Origin: Macrobrachium rosenbergii
Taxonomy: Eukaryota; Arthropoda; Malacostraca; Decapoda; Palaemonidae
Assembly (NCBI RefSeq): GCF_040412425.1
Contig: NC_089744.1
Coordinates: 31,218,501 to 31,282,500, forward strand
Direction of reading: 5' to 3'
DNA: 64,000 bases
Shown here one piece after another: positions 22,826 through 34,125 of the stretch. The notes under the pieces were generated by a model. It had not been told where the DNA came from. It worked only from the letters and a program-made list of their open reading frames with translations, and searched no databases. Within the stretch, counting starts at the first letter, position 1, and the number at the start of each line of letters is the position of its first letter. Both the position numbers and the translations under genes were made by a program.

Positions 22826-23027
22826 AGCTGTGGTTGAAGACTGTGGTTGGCAGCAGCTAGAATTTTGAAATTTATACATTGTTGATTGTTTGCTCTGTCT
22901 TCAATTGGTGAAATATTTATTTTCGTAGCCTTTCAGCATAATTAAGATAGTGTTAGGCGAGTTTTGATCATTGATTTACAACTTTTTGCCCTTTTTTTTT
23001 TTTGGACTTGTCTTAGAATTTTCCAGG

Positions 23028-25169
23028 ATGTCTGACACTAGTAGTTTTAGTATTAGGTATTGTAGCAAAGGCTGCAATGGTAGACTGACTAAAGAATCTT
23101 ATGACTCTCACACTGTTTGTGTTTAATGTAGGGGACAAACATATTCAGTGGATTTACGTTGTGAGGAGTGTAGCGACTGGGATTTAAAGAAGTGGAAGAC
23201 TTTATATTCACATCTTAAGAAACTAGCTAGAGATAGGAAGAAGAAAGCTATTGCTAGGGAATCTAGTAAAGCTTTAGCTAGTCAGGATTCATCCACTAAG
23301 TTGGATGCAATTGCATCTGTAATTTCTCCCGATCCCGTTCCATCTCCTCCACCTGTGCAACCCTCTCCTTTACCTGGTTCTCACGTTTCCGATCCCAACA
23401 CCATCGTCAGTCTGGAGTCGAAAATCAAGACTTGCTTTGAGTTAATTGTGCAATCGATCACCAAATTAGTGTCATCGGTGAAAGTGTTAATGGATAAGAG
23501 TGAGTCAGAGCGCCCATGGCACCCAGTGCAAGTGCAGTGGTAGTAGAGGAGGTGGCTGTTTGGCCTGCTGGTTCTCCAAGGACAAGGTCCTTGACATACT
23601 CCCCAGCACCTAGGATTAGTCAAACTGGTAGCCTAAGGGAGGTCGGTGGGGTCTGCCCCCGAGCATTCGCTCCCTCGATTCAGTCTGTTGACGAATCCCA
23701 GACTGCAACCAAAGGCCGTTGGAAAGGCCTTAAAGTGAGTGCTCACTGTATGTCCTCCAGCTCCGAAGAATTTAGTCCCAGGCACACGCTATGCGGACAA
23801 ATCACGCCTGCTGAAAAGGCATGCAGTGGATTTTGAGATTTCTTTTCCTGTTCCTTGTAAGAAGGGCAAGGATTCAGCACGCTTCTCGTGCACTCACTGG
23901 GATAGCCGGGAACAATTCTCTTCCGCTTCTTCTGATGACGGTCGTAAACTGGCGCTGAAGCACCTTATGGCGCGTAGACGTTCTTCGTTGAATAAAGGAA
24001 CTACTTTATCAGGAGTTGCACACCCAGCACCTTCATCTCTACAATCAGTGCCCAAGCGGCCAGCAACTAGCGTCAAAGCACCCAAACTCCCGTTTGTGGA
24101 TGAGCACCCACTGGCGCCCATTCGCAATCATGTTTCATCACTAATTACCGTCTCTAAAAAAACCATTGGCGCCCGTTCCTCCACCGCTTCATGGTAGTGT
24201 CATCTCAGACATTGTTCCTCCTCAGTTGCCCAATTCAGAGCAAACTGGATAATATTCTCAGTTTGCTTCAGAAGGCTCCTTCTACAGCTCAGATGACAGC
24301 GGACTTGTTGCTTTCTCCTGTTTCTTCTGAGGAAGAGGTTGTTCCAGACCAATATGCTCCTTCATCGGCATACTCTGCATTGTTGAGGTTCCTGCTTGCG
24401 ACTTTTCCAAGCTTCTTTTCGCCAGCTACTCCCTCCTCTCCTGCTACGACCTTTTTTTTGGAAGCCCCCTCAGTCAGTTCTTCGAGGTTTATCGAATTTG
24501 GTTCTCTCCTCTTCAGCGAAGAAGGCACTGAAGGAAGTAGAAGGGTGGTTTTCTGAGAAGAGGGAACAAGGAAAAGCAATTTTTTATTTCCTGCCTTCCA
24601 AGTTGTCCAGATCAAGCTACAGGTTTTATGCGACTGGAGAAGCTTCTTCCCTGGGAGTTTCTGCCTCCTCTCAGGGAGACTTCTCCTGCCTTATCGACTC
24701 AGCTAGGAGATCAGCTTTCTCCTCAGCCAAAATAATGTTTTCAGCCTCGGAATTAGCGCACCTTCTCAAGAATATTTTTATGGTTCGAAGTGATGAACTT
24801 CCTAGACTGGGAGGTGGGTGCACTAGTGCGCAGCTTAGAGATTGCTTCTTGTTACCTCAAGAAACCTTTTTGGATCTCTTAGGAGTACTTTCCTGTATTG
24901 ACAGGGACGTTTGCGATAGTACGCAGGAGTTAGCTAGACTGTACGCCATGGGTGTGCTTAAGAAAATAGAGCTTTGGTGTTCTTTTACTTCGAAAGGCTT
25001 CACTCCGTCTCAGAGATCGGCCCTCCTCTTCTCCCCCTTGGACAAGACGCATCTTTTTCCCCAAGCTATAGTACTGGACATTGCCTCTGACCTGCAGAAA
25101 AAGAACACTCAGGACCTGCTCTCCCAATCTGCGAGATGCCCTAAGGATCCTTCGACTCTTCCTCCCTGA
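23028..25169 (+). pseudogene. DIRS copy 1 gag-like region
   Basis: An ATG at 23,028 opens a frame with Cys pairs (CSKGC, then C.CRG, then CEECSDWD) resembling a zinc-binding N-terminus. A TAA at 23,127-23,129 interrupts the same frame, which continues to 23,543. Further pieces lie in other frames at 23,739-24,197 and 24,396-25,169, the last with a helical LARLYAMGVLKKIELW and a Ser-rich middle. The layout, a Cys-rich head, a Ser/Pro-rich middle and a helical tail before the polymerase, is that of DIRS gag proteins. It probably coated the RNA. At least one stop and two frameshifts inactivate it. Confidence 0.75.
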
Positions 25170-25299
25170 TCTTCATCTCCGCTGCAACCTACTCCCTTTT
25201 GGAGCTCCTGTTCTAGAGCACATACTAGAACAAGAACATATACCTGTTTTCCACAGCGTTCCATCAAGAAGTCCTCTTTCAAGTCTTCCTCCAAGTAAT

Positions 25300-26825
25300 G
25301 AGGTCATAGTCTTCCTTACTCAGGTAGGAGCGCGGCTCCTCTGCTTTTGGGAATGGTGGGAACAAAAGGGAGCGGAACCCTGGATAGTGTCTCTCCTGAA
25401 GGAGGGCTACACTATCCCCTTTTTGAACAAACCTCCTCTAATCAGCAAGCCTGTTGAATTGGCAGTTTACTCTCCAGGATCAGAGAGATTCGCTGCTCTC
25501 TTGCTAGAGGTTGAGTCTCTTGCTCAGAAAGAAGCTATAGAGGTAGTAGAGGACATTCATTCTCTGGGATTCTACAACCGTCTCTTTGTAGTGCCCAAGT
25601 CATCGGGCGGCTGGAGACCTGTTTTGGACGTAAGTGTTCTAAATGTCTTTGTCAAAAAGACAACATTCAAGATGGAAACAAACCAATCGGTCCTTGCATC
25701 CATTCGCCAAGGAGAATGGATGGTGTACATCGGCATGCAGGACACGTACTTTCACATTCCAGTGCATTCGACTTCGAGAAAGTACCTCAGGTTTGTATTT
25801 CAGGGCAAGGTATTCCAATTTTGGGCTCTGTGCTTCAGTCTCTCCACAGCGCCGCAAATGTTTACCAGGGTATTGACTCCCCTAGCAAAGTGGCTTCATT
25901 TGATGGGGATAAAGATCTCCCTATACAGTATATAGACGACTGGTTACTACATTCCTGCTCAAAAGCTCAATGTACGGATGACATTCACACAACTCTTCTC
26001 ATGGCCCAGGAACTGGGTCATCTCATCAATCGGGACAAGTCTCTCCTGATGCCTTCTCAGGAGATTCCTTATTTAGGAATGACGATCAACTCTCGGGATT
26101 TTCGGGTTTTTCCAGTCCCAAAAAGAATAGTAGTCTTTTTACACAGTGGAAGAATTTCTGGAACTAAACTTTTGCTTGGCCAATCAATGGATGAGTCTTC
26201 TAGACACCCTCTCGTCCATGGAACAATTCGTCACTCTGGGAAGACTGCACCTGAGACCTCTCCAATTCTTCATCAGAGCCAGCTGGAACAGGAAAAAGTT
26301 TCCGGATTCGTTTGTGTTCCCGGTAACGATGGAAATCAAGGAGGACCTTTGTTGATGGAATTCCATGAAGAGATTATCAGAATGGAAATCTCTTCAACCT
26401 CTGAACCCCAGCCTAGAGTTCTTTACAGACATGTAGAACCTAGGTTGGGGAGCTCTTTTGGGGTTAAAAGAAGTGTCAGGTACCCGGTCTCAGGAACGGC
26501 AAAACTGGCAGGTCAACATAAAAGAATTACAGGTGATATTTCTGGGCCTACAGTGCTTCGCTTCAGAAATTTGGGGGAGGACAGTAGCAGTGTATTCAGA
26601 CAGCACGATGGCACTGGTGTACACCAAGAAACAAGGGGGAACCCACTCTTTCTCCCTGTATGAAGTGGCAAGGAGTCTTCTTCTTTAGTTACACCAGAAC
26701 GACACTCAAGTGACAGCGCGTTTTATCCAGGGGAGACTCAACGTTCTGGCGGATGAATTGAGCCGTCAGAGACAGATCCTCTCCACAGAATGGACATTAG
26801 ACCTGTTGGTTTGTCTGGATCTGTG
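25300..26825 (+). pseudogene. DIRS copy 1 reverse transcriptase and RNase H
   Basis: From 25,326 the frame reads WEWWEQKGAEPWIVSLLKEG, then the fingers motif GGWRPVLDVSVLN and the motif A equivalent GMQDTYFHIPVH, in which the first, catalytic Asp is Gly. A frameshift near 25,920 precedes an intact motif C, QYIDDWLL, at about 25,930, followed by PYLGMTI. After a second frame change come RNase H remains: NLGWGALL with its upstream Asp, NIKELQVIFLGLQCF and VYSDSTMALVYT, which provide the D, E and D positions. A TAG near 26,435 is in the RNase H frame. The enzyme once copied element RNA into DNA; this copy cannot. Confidence 0.88.
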
Positions 26826-27179
26826 AGAGCTGTTGGGGAAACCCATGAAAGATTTGTTTGCATCCTCCAGGAATCACCAACTTCCTCTCTTCTGCTCACC
26901 AGTACCAGATCCCTTGGCATGGGCGACCGATGCAATGTTGCAGGACTGGTCGGACAGATCTTTATGCCTTTCCCCCATTCAGTTTAGTGAGACAAGTCAT
27001 CAACAAATTCTGGTCTCATCAAAACCTGTCCATGATTTTGATAGCCCCCTTTTGGCCAGCAAAAGAATGGTACCCGGATCTGCTAGAACTTCTGCCCGAG
27101 ACTTCTGCCACAGAAGCAACAACTTCTCAGGCAACCTCACTTCCAACGGTTCCACCAACACCTGTCTTCCCTGGCCCTA

Positions 27180-27670
27180 ACAGGATTCAAACTGTTAGGC
27201 GACTGCTCCGAAAGAAGGGCTTTTCAAGAGCAGCTGCAGATGCAATTACGAAGTGTAGAAGACAGTCATCAGATAATGTCTACCAGGCTAAATGGTCCAT
27301 CTTCAGGTCTTGGTGCAGACGAAATAACAGTCCTCTTCTAATACCTCTGTAGCAGAAATAGCGGACTTTCTTCTGTTCCTACGCTCCACTAAAGGACTTT
27401 CCACCTCTACTATTAAAGGCTACAGAGCTATGCTTAGCTTGGTCTTCTGCCATAGAGGAATGGACTTAATGTCTAACCAGGATTCGTCTGACCTTATTAA
27501 GTCCTTTGGTACCACAAAGCTTAAAGAAAAACCTTTGCTGTTCTGGAACTTAGACATGGTACTTAAGTGGCTGGCCAGTTCACGCTTTGAGCCCATGCAG
27601 TTTATCTCTTTAAGGGATCTGACCAGGAAAACTCTTTTTCTGGTCGCCTTGGCCATTGCCAAGAGATCTA
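27180..27670 (+). pseudogene. DIRS copy 1 tyrosine recombinase, N-terminal part
   Basis: The frame reads RRLLRKKGFSRAAADAITKC, then KWSIFRSWCRRN and, after a stop, STSTIKGYRAMLSLVF; a last piece, KTLFLVALAIAKRS, ends at the fold-back insertion. This is the DNA-binding N-terminal half plus the first active-site Arg (in AKRS). DIRS recombinases join a circular double-stranded DNA copy into the genome by site-specific recombination. Confidence 0.85.
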
Positions 27671-29627
27671 AACTCGGTTTTTTTTACCGAGGCACATTTG
27701 CACCGACTCGCAGGGGTGTCCTTTTAGCTCGGAAAAGTTTCCTGCTAGCTGATTGGTTGCAAATATTTTGTCCGAATAGCATCATTGTTTTCAAATAATT
27801 ACCAAGTAATGTGAATCGAAACTTATTTACTAACCTAAATTTCTCCCTCAGATATGGGTTTTGTCAATAAATAATGTTAACGAATAAAGAGATAATAAAG
27901 TATTGTGATGGTAAGTCTAAATTTAATAACAACACCCGCCGAAGTCAACGACACTAGCTTGTTTTCGGATGTACGCTGCATAATTTCTTTACTTTTCACA
28001 TATTTTAACACCAACCGGGATAAATTACACTAAGCATAAGAAAACCATGTTATTATAAACTTTCTTTGAATACCAGAATCTACTAAAAACATGGAATTAA
28101 TAAAACTCGCTATTAGTGGAAACTTCCAGGGAGGTAAAAGGAACAGTCAGCGGCGGCCTGGCTGGAAAAACTATCACAGATGATTGTCATTGCAGCATTT
28201 TCCTGATTTATGTCATTGCAGCTTTTTCCTGATTTTTGTAAATGTTGAAATCAGTGTTACGTTATTGAGATTACTTTAATGGCTATATCTGCAATTAAAA
28301 AGTTTCTGTGCTTCTTTTTGTAGGTGCACGCTAATAAAAATATATTTCGCAGAAATTAACGACTTACTCTTTCGTGTAAGTTACAGCAGACAATGCGAGA
28401 TAAGAAAACTTTTTTTTTCCTATTTTGCGTTCTGTTCAGGACACATGTAAGGTTAACACGAGTTTCTGCGGATATTTTGAGAAGTAAAAGAATATGTGAC
28501 TGAGTAGAAGATGTACTATACACATATACATTTTAAGGATTAGCTGGCTATATGCGTCTACTGTCAAATGCCGAGGCGGGGATGGAAGGGAGGGGGAGGG
28601 GTATCGCGTTGTAACTCGGTGAAACTATGAATTTGTTTAATTATGATTTTTATGCAATTTATGGAATACTACAGTATCCTCAAACCGAAAATAGTGCTAT
28701 TAATAGAATCTATACCTTTACGACAAAATTAGCAAATCCTTTCTATATGGACTTACATCATAGGCTTACATACACCTAGCTTAACTTATATCAAGCATCA
28801 GCTACTGTTTACTGTTACTCCTTACCTTAAAGAGTTAAGCAAATTTTATTGCAACTGTCAAAAAATGGTGTAAAACACATAGACATAGGCTAGCCTAGTT
28901 TGAAATCTGTGCAAGAAATAAAGGGAAGTACATTATTATTATTATGTAAAAGAAAAAATAGCGTCTTCATATTTATCATCATATTTATCATAATGATATA
29001 ACAAAAAGCTTTAGCACAAAAGCCTATAAAAGATGATATGTATCTGAAAAGCTTTCTTGCCCATCAACATTTGCTGGCATGTGGATACCATATGAATAAC
29101 TAGGCCTACTTATCTTGGTAATTTTATCTAAATTTTATCTAATGCCACAGGCTGTTCCTTTTACCTCCCCGGAAGTTTTCACTAATAGCGAGTTTTATTA
29201 ATTCCATGTTTTTAGTAGATTCTGGTATTCAAAGAAAGTTTATAATAACATGTTTTTCTTATGCTTAGTGTAGTTTATCCCAATTGGTGTTAAAATATGT
29301 GAAAAGTAAAAAAATTATGCAGCATGCATCTGAAAGCAAGCTCCTGTTGTTGACTTCTGCGGGTGTTGTTATTAAATTTAGACTTACCATCACAATCCTT
29401 CATAATCTCTTTATTCGTTAACATTATTTATTGACAAAACATATATCTGAGGGAGAAATTTAGGTTAGTAAATAAGTTTCGATTTACATTACTTGGTAAT
29501 TATTTGAAAACAATGATGCTATTCGGACAAAATATTTGCAACCAATCAGCTAGCAGGAAACTTTTCCGAGCTAAAAGGGCACCCCTGAGAGTTGGTGCAA
29601 ATGTGCCTCGGTAAAAAAAACTGAGTA
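27671..29627. mobile_element. fold-back element with 477-bp inverted arms, inserted in DIRS recombinase
   Basis: Left arm 27,671-28,147 and right arm 29,152-29,627 are inverted copies, for example ACCGAGGCACATTTGCACC against its complement at 29,593-29,611. Each arm also begins with its own small palindrome, CTCGGTTTTTTTTACCGAG. The insertion is flanked by TA (27,669-27,670 and 29,628-29,629). The 1-kb middle has no open frame. TA duplication suggests mobilisation by a Tc1/mariner-type transposase supplied elsewhere, but I do not recognise the family. Confidence 0.9.
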
Positions 29628-30240
29628 TAGTGAAATCCATGCTTTGGACAGGAACATCAGATTTTCTCAGGGGAATGCAGTTTGCTCCTTTTCCCTACAC
29701 TTTTTAGCTAAGAACGATTCGCCATCTAATCCATGGCCTCGTTCTTTTACGATCAAGAGCTTGTCCGAGATAGTAGGGCTGTCTGAAGAAGAAAGAACTC
29801 TCTGTCCATTAAGGGCCCTTAAGTTTTATCTTCACAGAACAAAGGACATTCGTGGTACTTCAAGGAATCTTTGGTGTTCTGTGAAATATCCCTCTTGACC
29901 CTTGTCTAAGAATGCCCTGGCATTTTTTCTCAGGAATTTGATTTTGGAAACATTCCATGGTGAGCGAAGACTCCCTCTCCTCTTATAAGGTAAAACCCCA
30001 TGAGATAAGAGCAGTCACTACATCTTTGGCGTTTAAGTGCAATTTATCCTTCACGTCAATTGTGCAGGCAACGTTTTGGAAGTGCGAGTCAGTGTTTGCA
30101 TCGCATTAATTAAGGGACATCGAGATTACTTACGATCAGTGCAGTACCTTGGGTCCGTTTTACGCGGCTGGCGTGGTGTTGGGGGAGGAAGCGTAGAAAG
30201 CAGTGTCCTTTCTTTAATCTCTTTGCCTTGCTTAGACTGT
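29628..30240 (+). pseudogene. DIRS copy 1 tyrosine recombinase, C-terminal part
   Basis: Removing the fold-back element and one TA restores reading from AKRS into SEIHALD at 29,630, so the two parts were once one gene. Beyond it FLAKND, LCPLRALKFYL and, after a stop and frame change, HEIRAVTTSLAFK (the second His/Arg box) are present near 30,000. The region around the active-site Tyr is degraded. Confidence 0.85.
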
Positions 30241-30673
30241 TGAGTTTTTTGGGGAGCCTTGGAGCACTATGTACTTGGAGTACCCTCCAGTCTTTTGGTT
30301 TTAATGGTTGGGTATTGGTGTTTTTAAATTGGTTTTTGGTGTTTATGGTGACTATTTACTCTGGTTATTTTCTGTGGTACTGCGCTGTGGGCAGGGGCAT
30401 CTTGTTGTACTTTGCTAGCCCTCAGAATTTAGTCCATCGCTACAAAGCACCCTCTGTAGTAGTAGGCCCTCAAGGCTTTACCGCCTCACCTCTACTGGAT
30501 AAGATGAGTGTCAACCAGAGGCATTATCTACCTGTAGCAGCTCTCTTATCAGGTAAGGTTCAATAACATTGATTCAATGTTAACAAATTTCTATTCTCAA
30601 ACTCATTGCTATTAATACTGTAATGCTTTGGGGTAGATATGTCCAACATTCCCACCTCCATTCAATGTGGGAA

Positions 30674-30776
30674 TCAGCTATGCAATTACTGGGTAAGTTA
30701 CTTATATAAAAATGACATTTTTATAATAAAATAAAGTTTTATTTATACTTACCCAGCAATTACATGATCGGAGCCC
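30674..30776. repeat. internal complementary region of DIRS copy 1
   Basis: The left half ending GGTAAGTTACTTATATAAAA complements the left terminus, and the right half starting ATGACATTTTTATAATAAAA complements the right terminus. The two halves abut exactly, which lets the element ends be set at 22,691 and 31,001. Confidence 0.92.
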
Positions 30777-30801
30777 ACCCGCCTCCCCTCACTTGGACAT
30801 A

Positions 30802-31001
30802 AGGGCATAAACAAAATGAAGCTCTTTGCTATGTTGTACCTCTTCTTACACCCAAAAGTGGCCGGGGCACATCGCCATAACCTGAACAAACTAGCGTGAC
30901 CCGCAATTTCAAAATTTTAAGCTGCCGGTTAAAAGAAACTAATAGCCATGTAATTACTGGGTAAGTATATATAAAACTTTCTTTTATTATAAAAATGTCA
31001 T
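30802..31001. repeat. right inverted terminal repeat of DIRS copy 1
   Basis: Complement of 22,691-22,825 with an extra segment of about 60 bases near its inner edge (around 30,835-30,880). It includes GACCCGCAATTTCAAAATTT and GCTGCCGGTTAAAAGAAACT. Confidence 0.9.
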
Positions 31002-31419
31002 ATTCTTTAGATTGAAAATTTTTATATCATAGTTTATTTAAACATAACAAATTACCTATATGACATGTTTTTCTTATCAGAGATACTGATTTTGTAAGCT
31101 GGAGCATTGTTAGATCATTTGAGTGTTGGATATTCAAACTAATATTGATTTCATCTTGGTATGCAGATAAATACTGTACAGTAATTTATTCTTCATCACA
31201 TTTTATAAAAATAAGTGTTCTTAGAAACCCATGCAAAACTGGCCTGTTCTGTAGCTGCAAAATTAATATTGTAGCAGTGTACTTTAGCACCTTTCAAGAT
31301 AATTTTGCTTTTATGTGTTTTCAGTAATAGGAATGATTCTCAGGTGGTTTACTTTCATATAATGCTAACCAAAGTTGTGTGAGCTAATGAAATTAAGTTA
31401 ATAAAATTTTATTTTCCAG

Positions 31420-31680
31420 CTGCCAAGGTTAGTGGGTCTGAATCTGATGAAATGGAGATTGAATCAAGGTCATCATTATCTAGAGATTCTAGAGACCAAG
31501 CTGATTCTGAAACACCACATACACCTGGTTTAAGCCTTGTGGGAACAGGACTTAGTGGAAGCATGAATAGTGCAACTGGAACAGCAACAGCAGCAGTTCG
31601 CTTAATTGGTGATCACAACCATACAGGATCTCAAGTGGTTATAACTTTAACAAAAGATGATTCCAAAGTTATAACCAAAG
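31420..31680 (+). CDS. SMG8: SMG8 exon 7 of this window, Ser/Thr-rich acidic linker
   Basis: The acceptor ATTTTCCAG ends at 31419 and the donor GTATGA starts at 31681. The 261-base exon is phase 1 at both ends. It encodes KVSGSESDEMEIESRSSLSR, then DSRDQADSETPHTPGLSLVG and a Thr/Ala/Gly-rich stretch ending in SQVVITLTKDDSKVITK. The composition is that of a disordered, possibly phosphorylated linker, which SMG8 has between the CNCG block and the C-terminal STTEYLPGM block. It lies in the 919-bp island between DIRS copies 1 and 2. Confidence 0.85.
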
Positions 31681-31920
31681 GTATGAGTTTATACCTGTAT
31701 CATCTAATTCATCAGAAATTTATATGAGTGTACTTTGATACATGTTTCAGTTTTATGTGTATTATAGCATTTTTGAAATGCAAGAGTCGGGTTTTATAGG
31801 TAGTACAGACAGCTCCTTCCCCCTTGTTTGTGAAGGGTACGTTCTTAGTGCTCTCACAGATATATTTTCACAGATGTGTGCTGCTAATATTTGGACTTCA
31901 TCAAAGCCCTAATTATTTAT

Positions 31921-32075
31921 TTTTATATAAGTAACTTACCAAGTAGTTACATAGCTATTAGTTTTATTTACTTGCAGTAGCTTAAATTCAAATTTCACGG
32001 TAGCGACACCAATGTTCTGTGTAGGTGACTAGTCTTGCCCCCCACGAGATAGTTAGGAATGACTTAGCAGAGAAT
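31921..32075. repeat. left inverted terminal repeat of DIRS copy 2
   Basis: Complement of 37,835-38,002, including TTCACGGTAGCGACACC and GTAGGTGACTAGTCT. Its outer 20 bases equal those of copy 1, while the inner part differs. Confidence 0.9.
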
Positions 32076-32859
32076 CCTCAGTCTGTTTCTGCGACGTCTG
32101 GTGTTAACATCAGGTGTCAGCAGCAGCTTTTCTTTTTTCGGCAGCTATTTAACAGAACTTCAGTGTTCAAGCCGAAAGTCAAGTAGCTTCAGCTGAAAGC
32201 TTTTTGGGTGAGTTTTTTCCTTGTTTTGTTGTTACAAAATGGAGTCTGGTATATCAATTTTTCGCTTTTACAGTGAAAATTACAGTTAATTGTTTAACTA
32301 CTTTGCCGAGTGGCTTACTATAATGTAAACATGGGTTCGTTGTCGAACTGATATTTACGTTTGCTACTGAACTGATTTTTTCAATGCTACAGTAGTGAAT
32401 TTACAATCTTTGGTTTTACTCACCTGTACAGTGAGTAATGTAATAATGTAAAGTGTTGCCGAGTAAGGTGATAAAGTAAGCTTTGCATTCGCTTCCATCT
32501 TTATTGAGTAGCGTAGTAAAACGTAAACATAATGTTCGCTACGGGACCGATATTGATATACTATATCTCCGTAAGTCTCAAATTATGTTTGTTAGGAGTT
32601 GAGATTTGTCTGTATGATGGTACTCTGTATACTTCAAGAATTAATTAAAATCATCTTATTACACTTTCCTTTGCAGAGAACTGAAAAAATGTAAGGGCAG
32701 AACATAGTAGGAGAGAATTGTGCTTATTTTGGTTGCGCTGGGCTTTCAAAAGAATTGGCATTCTTGACAGCCCGGGAACACTCACCAGCTCCTGATTTCT
32801 TAGCTTATGAACTACTAGCTCATTTGACGCCCAGTTGTCTGGCGCCATTTACACCTGGG

Positions 32860-33020
32860 AGCACCCAGTGCCTGGCAAAGTGCCCAGTGAAATCCAAGCG
32901 ATCAGTGGGATCCAAGCTCCCAGCAGATCCAAGTGCCCAGTGGATCCAAGCACCCAGTGGATCCGAGCACCCAGTGGTTCCAAGCGCCCAGTGGATCCTA
33001 GCGGCCCAGGGATCCAAGTG
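32860..33020. repeat. minisatellite-like CCAGTGGATCC array in DIRS copy 2
   Basis: GCCCAGTGGATCCAAGC-type words recur about every 18-19 bases, giving repetitive Pro/Ser/Trp peptides in all frames. It lies in the gag-equivalent region. Confidence 0.75.
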
Positions 33021-33889
33021 TAGTCTGGCTCCTACTCCCCATCCATTTTTCTCTCCTACTACTAGCCCTCTAATTTTTTCATATTGCTCCCACGCCTAGC
33101 TCCCTCGCTTCCTTCCCATGCCATTGCCAGTCTTTTGTCTGGGTTAACAGAAGTTAACCTTGGAATAGTGAAGTGTTATGCAGTGGAGGAAGTGTCTATT
33201 CATCCCCTGATGCTCCTAGACAGAAAGTCCCTGTCAGACTCCCCTAAACCTGGGAGGAGGGATACTAGAAGTCCAAGGGAGGTCGGGGGTTACGCACGGG
33301 TAGTCGCCCCCTAATCAAGCCTGTTGCCAGTCCCAGGTATTGACAGACAGCCACTAGAAAGGCGTTTTACTGGATGTGTAGTGGAGGATGTGGCTATCCG
33401 GCCCTATCGGATCTCCTAAACCTAGTCCCTGTCAGACTCCCACAAACCTGGGAGGAGGCATACTGTCGGTCCATGGGGGTCTGAAGGGGTTTTTCCCCCC
33501 AGGTAGTTGCTCCTCAGTCAATCCTGCTGCCCACAAGTCTCGACAGATAGCCATTGGAAAGGTATCCATAGGGATGTGCTTTCTTTGTCCTCTAGTGATA
33601 TGGATCCCAGTGTGAACAGTTACGGATCCCAATACAGATGAGGCATCAACGGTGTTGTTCCAGGATCCCAGTGTGGACAGACATCGATCCCAGTGTAGAC
33701 AAGGGGTATTTTTGACGTTTATCAGGCGTATCTTAGCCTTTGAAGAGGCATATCTTCCAGCTGTGGAGCACCAGTATTTGGCGCCAAATGCTCTTTCAGT
33801 CTGAGTGCCCAGTAGTGTCAGAGCAGAGTCCGAGCTCCCAGTGTCCGAAGCATCTGCTGAGATCATAGCATACAGAGGGATCTGATGGC

Positions 33890-34125
33890 TTCAAGCATCC
33901 AGCAGGATATGATGGATCCAAGTGTACAGTGGGATCCGAGTGTCCAGTGGGATCTGATGGATCCAAGTGTCAAATGGGATCTGATGGATCCAAGTGTCCA
34001 GTGGGATCTGATGGATCCAAGTGTCTGGTGGGATCCAATGGATCCAAGCACCCAATGGAATCCAAGGGATCCAAGTGTACAGTGGGATCTGAGGGATCCT
34101 AGCGTGTAGTGGGATCCAAGGGATC
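33890..34125. repeat. 27-bp minisatellite in DIRS copy 2
   Basis: The unit GATGGATCCAAGTGTCCAG plus 8 bases repeats about eight to nine times with small changes. The period is nine codons, so a plus-strand frame reads WDLMDPSVQ again and again and the minus strand gives a different repeated peptide. Confidence 0.88.

Larger units (their letters stand above)
22691..31001 (+). mobile_element. DIRS-like retrotransposon copy 1, complete but inactive
   Basis: It starts TTTTATATAAGTAACTTACC and ends ...ATAAAAATGTCAT. The first 130 or so bases are inverted in the last 200, and the internal complementary region at 30,674-30,776 reads as the complement of right end joined to left end, the hallmark of DIRS elements, which replicate through a circular intermediate. 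There is no target-site duplication, as expected for tyrosine-recombinase integration. The order is gag, reverse transcriptase, RNase H, tyrosine recombinase. Stops, frameshifts and a 1.96-kb fold-back insertion in the recombinase make it inactive. It lies in the SMG8 intron between exons 6 and 7. Confidence 0.92.

Noticed and set aside
22691..31001. LTR retrotransposon (gypsy or copia) interpretation
   Set aside because: Terminal repeats are inverted, not direct; a tyrosine recombinase replaces an integrase; an internal complementary region is present.
33890..34125. CRISPR-like array
   Set aside because: Repeats are contiguous without unique spacers, and the window is eukaryotic; it is a minisatellite.
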